This document shows positions 6,889 through 13,414 of a stretch of 16,405 nt of DNA, one piece after another (positions within the stretch are counted from its first letter, which is position 1; each line of letters starts with the position of its first letter). The notes under the pieces were generated by a model. The model saw only the letters and a program-made list of their open reading frames with translations, was not told the origin of the DNA and did no database searches. This DNA comes from Veillonella parvula. Lineage in GTDB: Bacteria; Bacillota; Negativicutes; Veillonellales; Veillonellaceae. The DNA is taken from contig CAMUQE010000029.1 in assembly GCA_947096075.1 (NCBI GenBank), positions 1-16,405 on the forward strand, written 5' to 3'. A program made the position numbers and the translations under genes.

Positions 6889-6918
6889 ATCAAAAGCACA
6901 CAGAGTGTGCACTCCTTT
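6889..6918 (-). promoter_or_regulatory. Shine-Dalgarno and spacer hairpin in front of menA
   Basis: Reading the minus strand, AAAGGAGT (6918-6911) is followed at once by GCACAC-TCT-GTGTGC (6910-6896), a perfect 6-bp hairpin, then TTTTGAT and the ATG at 6888. Linear spacing from SD to ATG is 22-23 nt, too long for normal initiation; folding the hairpin brings it to about 7 nt. The structure supports the internal start and may regulate translation. Confidence 0.5.
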
Positions 6919-6960
6919 CCATTTCTCATACATATATCATCTTTACATGTCTATTTATGT

Positions 6961-6989
6961 ATTGTATAGCAGAAAGATAAGCTTGTAAA
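6961..6989 (-). promoter_or_regulatory. Promoter of menA
   Basis: Minus-strand -35 TTTACA (6989-6984) and -10 TACAAT (6966-6961) are separated by 17 bp. Transcription would begin near 6954, about 66 nt before the preferred menA ATG at 6888, so the SD-hairpin lies in the leader. Confidence 0.55.
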
Positions 6990-7026
6990 TTATACTATAC
7001 AGCTATATATGTCGATATAGTATAAT
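6989..7026. repeat. 11-bp inverted repeat in the menA / secreted-protein intergenic region
   Basis: ATTATACTATA (6989-6999) and TATAGTATAAT (7016-7026) are perfect inverted arms around 16 nt. The repeat touches the upstream edge of the menA -35 and lies about 105 bp before the divergent gene at 7131. It could be an operator shared by both, or simply a chance palindrome in very AT-rich DNA. Confidence 0.5.
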
Positions 7027-7044
7027 AATTTATATATGTAGTAT

Positions 7045-7109
7045 AGATTATCTTTTAAACTCTTAATATATACTGCACAGATTATCTAACAACCTATACA
7101 TAGTATATT
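7045..7109 (+). promoter_or_regulatory. Duplicated AGATTATCT boxes with -10-like elements upstream of the gene at 7131
   Basis: AGATTATCT occurs at 7045-7053 and again at 7079-7087, 34 bp apart. Each copy is followed 15-16 bp later by a -10-like hexamer: TATACT (7069-7074) and TATATT (7104-7109). Either the 3' half TTATCT acts as a weak -35 in two tandem promoters, or the boxes bind a regulator. The rest of the 197-bp gap is AT-rich without other clear signals. Confidence 0.4.
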
Positions 7110-7130
7110 GTTAAAAAGGCGAGGTGTCTT

Positions 7131-8075
7131 ATGAGAACTCTCAATAAAAAGATGATGACATTGACTTGTGCTACCTGTTTAACTGTGGGGATGGGAGCAG
7201 TGGCATGTGCTAATACGGTTGATTTAGGTTATGGTATGTACGGCAGTACCTCCCCAACTGTGAAAGCTGTAGAAGTTATGCACATTTCTACTGATGCAAG
7301 ATTGCGTAATCAAGAACAAGATAAATTTCTCAAAGTAGCAAATAAATCTGCTATTGATACTATTAATAATGTTGTGAAAGCACAGACTGGTGTAGCTGTT
7401 GAACCAGTGAAGGGGGATTTTCTTGATGGTTACTCCTTCTATCAATTGCAAGGTACTGATAAACAAGGTCATCATACAGGTAGTTTAATTGTTATTAACT
7501 ATTCTAAAAATGCTATTGATCAAGTTATAGGTATGAATAAAACTATTTTAGAGAAGGGATCAGATGCGGAAAAGGCTGCATTAAAGCACTCCATCTCTAA
7601 ACATGTGGAATCTTACTCTAAAGAAACGGCTCAACAACAATTACAAGGCTTAAAAAGCAACACGGTTGAAGGTGCTAAGTTATCAAAAGATTTGAAGACG
7701 ATAAATGATAAAATACCTGCTCAAATTATGGGCGCTGTTGATAAAATGCTTGCTACAGATAAGAAAACATCTACAAAGGATAAACAAGAGTTCATTTCCT
7801 ATGTAGAGTTTATGACGAAACAATTGCGTGTCGATGCAACTCATGTAGCGTATAAACCTGTTCAAACGCGCTATGGTACGGCTGTGACTGGTGATTTGCG
7901 AGGCGGTCTTAGCTATGATGGCTTTAGAAACACTTACTCCTTAATTGGATATGCTGTTCCTACAGATAAGGGTGTATCTTTACAGCTTTTAATGTCTGAC
8001 GACTCTAGTCATGATTATTGGACTAATGAATTGAATCATATGTATCAAACACAATCTCTCAAGGGAGGTAAATAA
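7131..8075 (+). CDS. Secreted protein of unknown function (first of two tandem paralogues)
   Basis: I do not recognise this 314-residue protein as a named family. Residues 1-27 form a signal peptide (basic MRTLNKK, hydrophobic core, AxA-like site ACA before N28). A cysteine at 26 makes a lipoprotein reading conceivable, but the lipobox is poor. The mature part is hydrophilic and mixed alpha/beta-like, with a YQLQGTDKQG motif at 104-113, a central Lys-rich helical region (about 125-230) and a C-terminal block containing TRYGTAVTG, SYDG and SDDSSHDYW. The same motif order occurs in the protein encoded one base downstream. The SD is a modest GAGGTG (7121-7126). Probably exported and cotranscribed with its partner. 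Confidence 0.8.
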   Translation: MRTLNKKMMTLTCATCLTVGMGAVACANTVDLGYGMYGSTSPTVKAVEVMHISTDARLRNQEQDKFLKVANKSAIDTINNVVKAQTGVAVEPVKGDFLDGYSFYQLQGTDKQGHHTGSLIVINYSKNAIDQVIGMNKTILEKGSDAEKAALKHSISKHVESYSKETAQQQLQGLKSNTVEGAKLSKDLKTINDKIPAQIMGAVDKMLATDKKTSTKDKQEFISYVEFMTKQLRVDATHVAYKPVQTRYGTAVTGDLRGGLSYDGFRNTYSLIGYAVPTDKGVSLQLLMSDDSSHDYWTNELNHMYQTQSLKGGK

Positions 8076-8076
8076 T

Positions 8077-8856
8077 ATGAAATCTTTGAAAGTATTGGCT
8101 TGCACTGCATGCTTATTAGGAACTGTATCAAGTATTAGTTTTGCCAAGGATGTACAAACTATTGGGGGCTCTATGGTAGTACCTAATAATGTAAATATTG
8201 TTTCTGCGTCTAAAACAAATACTCGTGATTTTGTAGAGAAACAAATTCAACAGAATCCCTCAAAATCTACGATGACCAATATGATGGCTAAAGAATTTTT
8301 CCAAAATTTTGGTACTAATTTTGATGTATACCAATTACAAGGGGCAGATAAAACTGGTCAAAAAGATGCATTCGTAGTAGCTGTAGATGTTAAACAAATA
8401 GCGCAACAAGTGGCTAAAGAAAAGGCTAATGACCCAATGTTCATAGCCGCTATGGCTGCTCTTGAGAAAGGGCAAATTGATCCTGTAACAGAGCAACTTG
8501 TATTAGGGGCAATCAATAAACAGATTCCAACTAGTACAACGGTAGTTCCTTTAAATGGACCAATTAATGTATCTAGTCGTGATCCTAAAAAAGCAACGAT
8601 TATGCCTAAGACACTTAGAACTCTAACCGTAGAAAATGCGGAACAAGTACATCCTGTGGCTGGCACAAAATATCAAACTTATGCAGCAAGCTCTCGCTTG
8701 TTATATTCAGATGGAACTGTACAAACTCCACTCTATGCAAATGCTGCATTTGTTTTGAAGCCAGGTAAACCGGTGTTGTACGTAGCTTTCACAAGCGATG
8801 TACAACGTGATTATTTCAAACCGATATTTGACAATGCATTTAAATCAATTAAATAA
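8077..8856 (+). CDS. Secreted protein of unknown function (second tandem paralogue)
   Basis: This 259-residue protein has a signal peptide ending in SFA before K24 and no membrane segment afterwards. It resembles its upstream neighbour at low identity but in the same order: YQLQGADKTG (85-94) versus YQLQGTDKQG, then a helical middle, then TKYQTYA and a YSDGT turn, and a C-terminal TSDVQRDYF against SDDSSHDYW. I infer an old tandem duplication. Its SD GGGAGG lies inside the end of the previous gene, and one base separates the upstream TAA from this ATG, so translation is coupled. No enzyme motif is visible. A periplasmic or surface role is likely, but the function is unknown. Confidence 0.8.
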   Translation: MKSLKVLACTACLLGTVSSISFAKDVQTIGGSMVVPNNVNIVSASKTNTRDFVEKQIQQNPSKSTMTNMMAKEFFQNFGTNFDVYQLQGADKTGQKDAFVVAVDVKQIAQQVAKEKANDPMFIAAMAALEKGQIDPVTEQLVLGAINKQIPTSTTVVPLNGPINVSSRDPKKATIMPKTLRTLTVENAEQVHPVAGTKYQTYAASSRLLYSDGTVQTPLYANAAFVLKPGKPVLYVAFTSDVQRDYFKPIFDNAFKSIK

Positions 8857-8990
8857 TAGGTTATATACGTACTTTTATGTAATATGTGATATATTGAGGT
8901 AAGTCATATATATATCTAGGCAACAACATAAGTTTCGCGTCTTAAACATAGTCATATTAATTTAAATTTATTTATAAAAGGAGAATTATC

Positions 8991-9362
8991 ATGAAAACAA
9001 TTTTCACAGACAAAGCACCAGCAGCAGTAGGTCCTTACTCTCAAGCTAAAGTAGTAGGCGGTTTATTATTCGCTTCTGGTCAAATTCCACTCAATCCTGC
9101 AACTGGTTCCATTGTTGAAGGTGGTATCGTAGAGCAAACTGAACAAGTATGCAAAAACATTGATGCTGTATTGGCTGAAGCAGGTTCAGACTTCTCCGAA
9201 GTTATTAAAACAACTTGTTTTCTAGCTGATATCGCTGACTTCAAAGCTTTCAACGAAGTGTATGCTAAATATTTCACTTCTAAACCAGCTCGTTCTTGCA
9301 TAGCAGTAAAAGATCTTCCATTGGGTGCTTTGGTAGAAGTGGAATTTATTGCGGAAGTATAA
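8991..9362 (+). CDS. ridA: RidA-family 2-iminobutanoate/2-iminopropanoate deaminase
   Basis: Hydrolyses reactive enamine/imine intermediates such as 2-aminoacrylate to 2-oxo acids and ammonia, protecting PLP enzymes; a small cytosolic trimer. The 123 residues carry the family pattern: APAAVGPYSQA at the N-terminus with Y17, FASGQIPLNP, and the C-terminal PARSCIAVKDLPLGALVEVE with the substrate-carboxylate arginine R101 and the acidic residue E118. This arginine marks the active deaminase subgroup. A good SD (AAAAGGAG, 8976-8983) precedes the ATG. The next gene, a cysteine desulfidase, starts one base after its stop. The 134 bp upstream are AT-rich, and I found no convincing promoter there. 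Confidence 0.93.
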   Translation: MKTIFTDKAPAAVGPYSQAKVVGGLLFASGQIPLNPATGSIVEGGIVEQTEQVCKNIDAVLAEAGSDFSEVIKTTCFLADIADFKAFNEVYAKYFTSKPARSCIAVKDLPLGALVEVEFIAEV

Positions 9363-9363
9363 G

Positions 9364-10611
9364 ATGAATTATATTTCTTTGTTACAGTCAGAGATGCGTC
9401 CTGCCTTCGGTTGCACTGAGCCAATTGCATTGGCTTATGCGGCTGCGAAGGCAGTCTCTGTTTTAGATGAGTTTCCAAATCATATTCATGCACGATGCAG
9501 TGCGAATATTATTAAAAATGTTAAATCCGTAGTGATTCCAAACTCTGAGGGCCGCAAAGGACTTACGGCGGCCGCTACGCTTGGTGCTATTGTAGGTCAC
9601 CCAGAGCGTGAATTAGAGGTGTTAGAATCCGCTACAGATGAAGATCGTAAATGGCTTGGCACACTTCTTGATGCCAACTTCTGTACTGTTTCCCTTGCCG
9701 AAGGCGTAGATAATCTATATATTGAAATTACCGCTGAAACAGATGAACATACGGCAGTAGTTCGTATTGAAAATGATCATACGAATGTAACTTATGTTTC
9801 TGTAGATGGCGAGATTATCTCTGAAACAATTAATGAAATAAAAAAAGCAGCTAAAACCGAATATGCTATGACTTTTGATAGCATTTACGAATTTTCCTTA
9901 ACTGGTGATATTTCTGGTATCCTTCCTCAAATCAAACAACAGGTAGAATATAATTCTGCTATTTCTAAGGAAGGTCTGTCTAATGATTATGGTGCTAACA
10001 TTGGTCAATTGTTATTATTGGACGATGAAAATCCATCTCTTGAAACGAAATGTAAGGCTCGTGCCGCGGCCGGATCTGATGCGCGTATGAGTGGCTGCCC
10101 ATTGCCTGTAGTTATTTGCTCTGGCTCTGGTAACCAAGGCTTAACCGTATCTGTACCAATCATTACAACTGCTGAGGAACTTGGTAAAAGTGATGATGAA
10201 CTTTATCGCGCTCTCGTCTTTGCGAACTTGTTAACACTTTATGTTAAATCTGGCATTGGTAAATTGTCTGCATACTGCGGTGTTGTATCTGCTGGTGTGG
10301 TAAGTGTAGCAGGCATTGCCTTCTTGAAAGGTGATAGTAAAGATATAATCGAGAACACTCTTGTAAATGGTCTTGCAAGTCTATCTGGTATCGTATGTGA
10401 TGGTGCGAAACCATCCTGTGCAGGTAAAATTGCAATCTCTCTTGATGGCGCTTTTATGGGATATAAACAAGCTCGCCATAACAAAAACTACCAAAAAGGC
10501 GATGGCCTTGTAGCATTCTCCGTTGACGAAACTATCCGCAGCATCGGTGCTGTGGCACAAGGTATGAAAGAAACGGACGTAGTTATTTTGAATGAAATGC
10601 TAAAACACTAA
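9364..10611 (+). CDS. cyuA: L-cysteine desulfidase, CyuA family (UPF0597, formerly YhaM)
   Basis: An oxygen-sensitive [4Fe-4S] enzyme that breaks L-cysteine into pyruvate, ammonia and sulfide. The conserved start MRPAFGCTEPIALAYAAA carries C17, the presumed catalytic base. C305 (AYCGV), C345 and C352 (VCDGAKPSC) have the C-x39-C-x6-C spacing I recall for the cluster ligands of the characterised Methanocaldococcus enzyme. GRKGLTAAATLGAIVGHPE and SGSGNQGLTVSVPI are further family blocks. The frame can be opened at a TTG at 9349, but that lies inside ridA without an SD. The ATG at 9364, one base after the ridA stop, matches the family start (415 residues). The pairing with ridA fits an aminoacrylate/iminopropanoate intermediate. 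Confidence 0.92.
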   Translation: MNYISLLQSEMRPAFGCTEPIALAYAAAKAVSVLDEFPNHIHARCSANIIKNVKSVVIPNSEGRKGLTAAATLGAIVGHPERELEVLESATDEDRKWLGTLLDANFCTVSLAEGVDNLYIEITAETDEHTAVVRIENDHTNVTYVSVDGEIISETINEIKKAAKTEYAMTFDSIYEFSLTGDISGILPQIKQQVEYNSAISKEGLSNDYGANIGQLLLLDDENPSLETKCKARAAAGSDARMSGCPLPVVICSGSGNQGLTVSVPIITTAEELGKSDDELYRALVFANLLTLYVKSGIGKLSAYCGVVSAGVVSVAGIAFLKGDSKDIIENTLVNGLASLSGIVCDGAKPSCAGKIAISLDGAFMGYKQARHNKNYQKGDGLVAFSVDETIRSIGAVAQGMKETDVVILNEMLKH

Positions 10612-10639
10612 ACTGCATGTGATGTGTTTAGTTGAATAT

Positions 10640-10719
10640 AAAAAGAACCCTTCGTTGGTCTGTACCTTCAAAAATTGTGTCCAATTTTTGGGGTGTAGTT
10701 CACGTGAAGGGTTCTTTTT
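10640..10719. terminator. Nested bidirectional terminator between cyuA and the MFS gene
   Basis: The outer 14-bp stem AAAAAGAACCCTTC (10640-10653) / GAAGGGTTCTTTTT (10706-10719) encloses an inner 9-bp hairpin CAAAAATTG (10669-10677) / CAATTTTTG (10682-10690) with a 4-nt loop. The outer stem has a T run on the plus strand and, by symmetry, on the minus strand, serving the convergent cyuA and MFS genes. The 52-nt interior with a second stem is unusual for a simple terminator. Confidence 0.8.
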
Positions 10720-10721
10720 GT

Positions 10722-11909
10722 TTATTGTAATTTTTTAGGATCTTTAAGTATCAATGAAGCCCCAAGACCTACTACTAGGAATGGCACGAGTGTCATCATA
10801 GCGGCAGGTAAAGTATAGGTATCCGCAAGGTTACCTACTACAGGTGCGATGATACCGCCAATAGTTTGGCTTACGCCGAGGGTGATACCTGACGCAAAGC
10901 CGATGCTTTTAGCTAGATATGTTTGACCTAGTACAATTACTGGGCTATAACTGATGGCTTTCGCAGCGCCAATCATGAGTAGTAGCAGATAGGCTACAGG
11001 CATCATGATGACAGGGGAGAAGGTTGGCACTTCTGTTAATAGGAACATAGCTGGCAACCAAATTAATAGGGATAGTCTAATGATTTTGATAGGACCATAT
11101 TTGTCGCCTAATAGACCGCCGATATAGGTCATGAAGATGCCTATACTAAAGAATACGGTTAATGCAAAGCTACCTTGTTCTGGGCTAGTGCCGAGTTCAC
11201 GAGTCCAGAAGATAGGAATAAATGCATTGATAACGCGGAAGTTTACCGATTGGCTTAGGATGATAACGAACAAGATACCAAAGTATTTCCAGTAATTTTT
11301 GAGTGGCTTTGCTACAAGTGTAGGGTTTTCTGTAGCTACCGCTTGGTCGATAGTGTGTGCATGAGCTACTATGCGAGGCATGAGGATGAATAAAATCGTT
11401 GATATGATAAGACCTACCACGGTGAAAGCCGCAAGTCCATGCGGACCTACTGTATAGGCAATAGAACCAGCAAAGAGGGGGCCGATGGCAAAACCGGAGC
11501 TACCGCCGATGGCGAAGGTGCCCATGGCTTTCCCTTTTTTGCCGCCACCAAGGCGGTTCATGATCTTTGCCCCTTCAGGATGGAAGATAGAGGATCCAAC
11601 ACCGGCTAAGGTGGCACAAACAAGTAAGCTTTCATAGGAGGTGACAAAACCCATTACACCTGTGCTACAAGCAGAGAGTAAAACACCTAAAGCGATAAGT
11701 CGAGGTTGATTGATTTTGTCAGAAAGGTACCCTAATAATGGTTGTAATAATGAAGATAATGCTGTATTGGCCAAGATGAGAAAGCCCGCTTGTTCTAAGC
11801 TGAGTCCATAGGTATAGATGAACAGTGGTAAGAGGGCAGGCAATACACTTTGACAGGAGTCATTAATCATATGACTCACCGTGATGAGATAAGGGTAATA
11901 TTTTTTCAT
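10722..11909 (-). CDS. MFS transporter, fosmidomycin-resistance (FSR)-like
   Basis: A 395-residue, about 12-TM major facilitator of the inner membrane, probably a proton-driven drug or metabolite exporter. The N-terminal SHMINDSCQSVLPALLPLF and the segment SSIFHPEGAKIMNRLG are hallmarks of the FSR-like group. The MFS loop motif is GYLSDKINQPR at 60-70. The substrate cannot be told from sequence, and resistance to fosmidomycin is only suggested by family. The frame is open to an ATG at 11960, but that stretch is the terminator hairpin. The ATG at 11909 has SD AAGGGA (11919-11914, 4-8 nt spacer by alignment) and gives a normal MFS start (MKKYYPY). It lies only 57 bp below the tRNA-Ser 3' end, leaving little room for its own promoter. 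Confidence 0.88.
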   Translation of the reverse strand: MKKYYPYLITVSHMINDSCQSVLPALLPLFIYTYGLSLEQAGFLILANTALSSLLQPLLGYLSDKINQPRLIALGVLLSACSTGVMGFVTSYESLLVCATLAGVGSSIFHPEGAKIMNRLGGGKKGKAMGTFAIGGSSGFAIGPLFAGSIAYTVGPHGLAAFTVVGLIISTILFILMPRIVAHAHTIDQAVATENPTLVAKPLKNYWKYFGILFVIILSQSVNFRVINAFIPIFWTRELGTSPEQGSFALTVFFSIGIFMTYIGGLLGDKYGPIKIIRLSLLIWLPAMFLLTEVPTFSPVIMMPVAYLLLLMIGAAKAISYSPVIVLGQTYLAKSIGFASGITLGVSQTIGGIIAPVVGNLADTYTLPAAMMTLVPFLVVGLGASLILKDPKKLQ

Positions 11910-11928
11910 AGTAGTGGTCCCTTCGCAA

Positions 11929-11954
11929 AAAGCGCTAACCACAGTTAGCGCTTT
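11929..11954 (-). terminator. Terminator/attenuator between tRNA-Ser and the MFS gene
   Basis: An 11-bp stem AAAGCGCTAAC / GTTAGCGCTTT (11929-11939 with 11944-11954) with a 4-nt loop is followed on the minus strand by a short T run (TTTTTG, partly in the stem). It lies 12 nt after the tRNA-Ser 3' end and about 10 bp before the MFS Shine-Dalgarno. It therefore ends the tadA-tRNA transcript and limits readthrough into the MFS gene. Confidence 0.75.
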
Positions 11955-11966
11955 ATACATCTTATA

Positions 11967-12057
11967 TGGCAGAGGAGGAGGGATTTGAACCCCCGCGCCG
12001 GTTGCCCGACCTACCGCATTTCGAGTGCGGACCCTTCAACCTCTTGGGTACTCCTCC
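11967..12057 (-). tRNA. tRNA-Ser (anticodon CGA)
   Basis: A 91-nt class II tRNA on the minus strand. Acceptor GGAGGAG (12057-12051) pairs with CTCCTCT, with one G-U pair. The anticodon stem CCGCA/TGCGG holds loop CTCGAAA, so the anticodon is CGA and reads UCG. A long variable arm GTCGG-GCAA-CCGGC, T-loop TTCAAAT, discriminator G and an encoded CCA complete it; long arm plus G73 are serine identity features. Its 5' half overlaps the 3' end of tadA on the same strand by 47 nt (12011-12057). Confidence 0.95.
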
Positions 12058-12556
12058 GTGTTTTACGGCGCTCCTTAAAAAAGTCTTTCATGATTTGGCT
12101 GCATTCGTCACCAAGGACACCAGATGCCAGTTCAGGCTCATGATTTAAACCAGGGTGAGAGAGCACATTGAAAAGAGATTCTACAGCGCCTCCTTTGTAA
12201 TCACTTGCACCATATACAACACGGTCAATACGACTGTTGATAATGGCTCCAGCGCACATCGGACACGGCTCTATCGTAACATACAGGGTACAACCAGTCA
12301 ACCGCCAGCGCTTGAGCACATCGCATGCTTCGCGGATGACGAGCACCTCTGCATGAGCCGTTGCATCGTGATCTAATTCGCGGCGATTATGGTGGCGTGA
12401 AATGATTGTATTGTTTTGAACTAAAATGGCGCCGATAGGAATTTCTCCTAAGTCATAGGCCTTGTGAGCTTCCTCTAGGGCAAACGCCATGAAATACTCG
12501 TCCCGAGTACGCTCATCCATATTTTTAATCTCTATAGGTGTAATGTCTTTTGTCAT
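12011..12556 (-). CDS. tadA: tRNA-specific adenosine deaminase TadA
   Basis: Deaminates the wobble adenosine of tRNA-Arg(ACG) to inosine; a cytosolic zinc enzyme of the cytidine deaminase superfamily. The zinc and catalytic motifs are HAE (H68-E70 from the chosen start) and PCPMC (second and third zinc cysteines 98 and 101), within TIEPCPMCAGA. ATG 12556 is chosen because AGAGG lies 7 nt before it, while ATG 12562 is almost on top of that SD; this gives 181 residues. The protein is longer than usual at the C-terminus. The last 15 or so codons (SSTQEVEG-type tail, stop TAG at 12013-12011) are read from the tRNA-Ser gene. Maturing the tRNA would therefore cut the stop codon off the tadA mRNA. 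Confidence 0.92.
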   Translation of the reverse strand: MTKDITPIEIKNMDERTRDEYFMAFALEEAHKAYDLGEIPIGAILVQNNTIISRHHNRRELDHDATAHAEVLVIREACDVLKRWRLTGCTLYVTIEPCPMCAGAIINSRIDRVVYGASDYKGGAVESLFNVLSHPGLNHEPELASGVLGDECSQIMKDFFKERRKTRRSTQEVEGSALEMR

Positions 12557-12639
12557 TCTCATACCTCTTAATGTATAATATCTTACATAAAGTCTATCAT
12601 AGTGTACGCAGTTATGCGAATAGATTGTGTGAGGGTATT

Positions 12640-13266
12640 ATGGATATTATTTGGTATATATTTGATATGATTGGCACTATTGCTTTTGCTATCTCCGGAG
12701 CACTTGTTGGGGTGGCGCGGAGAATGGATATATTTGGTATGGCTGTATTGGCACTGGCCACGGCAATCGGTGGTGGTATTGTACGGGATGTTCTCTTGGG
12801 GTATTTTCCACCGAACTCATTACGCAATATAGTATATGTAACAGTGGTTATTTCCGTAACAATTATCGTATTTATTATGTATAACAGCCGTTATCGCAAG
12901 CATGCTATGGGCCCTCGTAGTCGAGCAAGCTATTTATTGGCCGATGCAGTGGGGTTGGCATCTTTTACAGTAACTGGGGCATCTGCAGGATATAAACTAT
13001 ATCCAGAGTTGCCAATTTTCATTGTTTTATTAGGAACTATTACTGCTGTTGGTGGCGGCATTATCCGAGATATGCTAGCTCAACGGATTCCGTCTGTTTT
13101 GAAAGAAGACGTGTACGCTCTGCCTAGTATTATTGGGGGCATCGTTTATTACTTAATGGTTATTTCTAACTGGGTTGGAGAGGCTGTATATGGTGCTTTT
13201 ACCGTTGTACTAGTTATCCGTCTACTAGCTATTAAATATAATTGGAGCTTACCCAAAGTGCGCTAA
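12640..13266 (+). CDS. TRIC-type / UPF0126 (YicG/YadS-like) membrane protein
   Basis: A 208-residue inner-membrane protein made of two copies of the UPF0126 (glycine-transporter/TRIC-like) unit. Repeat one has GTIAFAISGALVG then GGGIVRD at 44-50. Repeat two has GLASFTVTGASAG then GGGIIRD at 138-144. A seventh hydrophobic segment precedes a short basic tail. Prokaryotic TRIC proteins form trimeric monovalent-cation channels, while some UPF0126 members have been linked to glycine uptake, so the substrate is open. The frame extends upstream to 12550, but the ATG at 12640 has GAGGG just before it and matches the family start (MDIIWYIFDMIGT). It is divergent from tadA across 83 bp. Confidence 0.88.
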   Translation: MDIIWYIFDMIGTIAFAISGALVGVARRMDIFGMAVLALATAIGGGIVRDVLLGYFPPNSLRNIVYVTVVISVTIIVFIMYNSRYRKHAMGPRSRASYLLADAVGLASFTVTGASAGYKLYPELPIFIVLLGTITAVGGGIIRDMLAQRIPSVLKEDVYALPSIIGGIVYYLMVISNWVGEAVYGAFTVVLVIRLLAIKYNWSLPKVR

Positions 13267-13283
13267 AGCTAAAGGCGCTGTAT

Positions 13284-13311
13284 TTGAGAAATAACAAGTA
13301 AATGATATAAT
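13284..13311 (+). promoter_or_regulatory. Promoter of the DUF4127 gene
   Basis: -35 TTGAGA (13284-13289) and a perfect -10 TATAAT (13306-13311), 16 bp apart, lie just after the TRIC gene. Transcription would start near 13318, leaving a leader of nearly 100 nt. That leader carries a small CGAGT/ACTCG hairpin (13374-13390) shortly before the SD AGAAGGAGA (13398-13405... ending 9 nt before the ATG). Confidence 0.6.
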
Positions 13312-13414
13312 TATACTATTAAATATTTCATAAAAAGGTCAGAAAAAAAGAGTATTATATAAAAGTTAATTTTCGAGTCGAGAGTACTCGTGTACACAGA
13401 AGGAGATTTGCTTT

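Noticed and set aside
9349..9363. TTG start for cyuA five codons upstream
   Set aside because: Overlaps ridA, has no SD, and the family starts at the ATG at 9364.
9080..9493. Minus-strand frame of 137 codons
   Set aside because: Antisense across the ridA-cyuA junction; both sense genes are clearly recognised.
11966..12148. Small plus-strand frame starting MAEEEGFEPPRR
   Set aside because: It is the antisense reading of tRNA-Ser and the tadA 3' end, a familiar false translation of tRNA-Ser genes; it has no ribosome-binding site.
13260..13278. Terminator after the TRIC gene (GCGC ... GCGC)
   Set aside because: Stem of only about 4 bp with no following T run.
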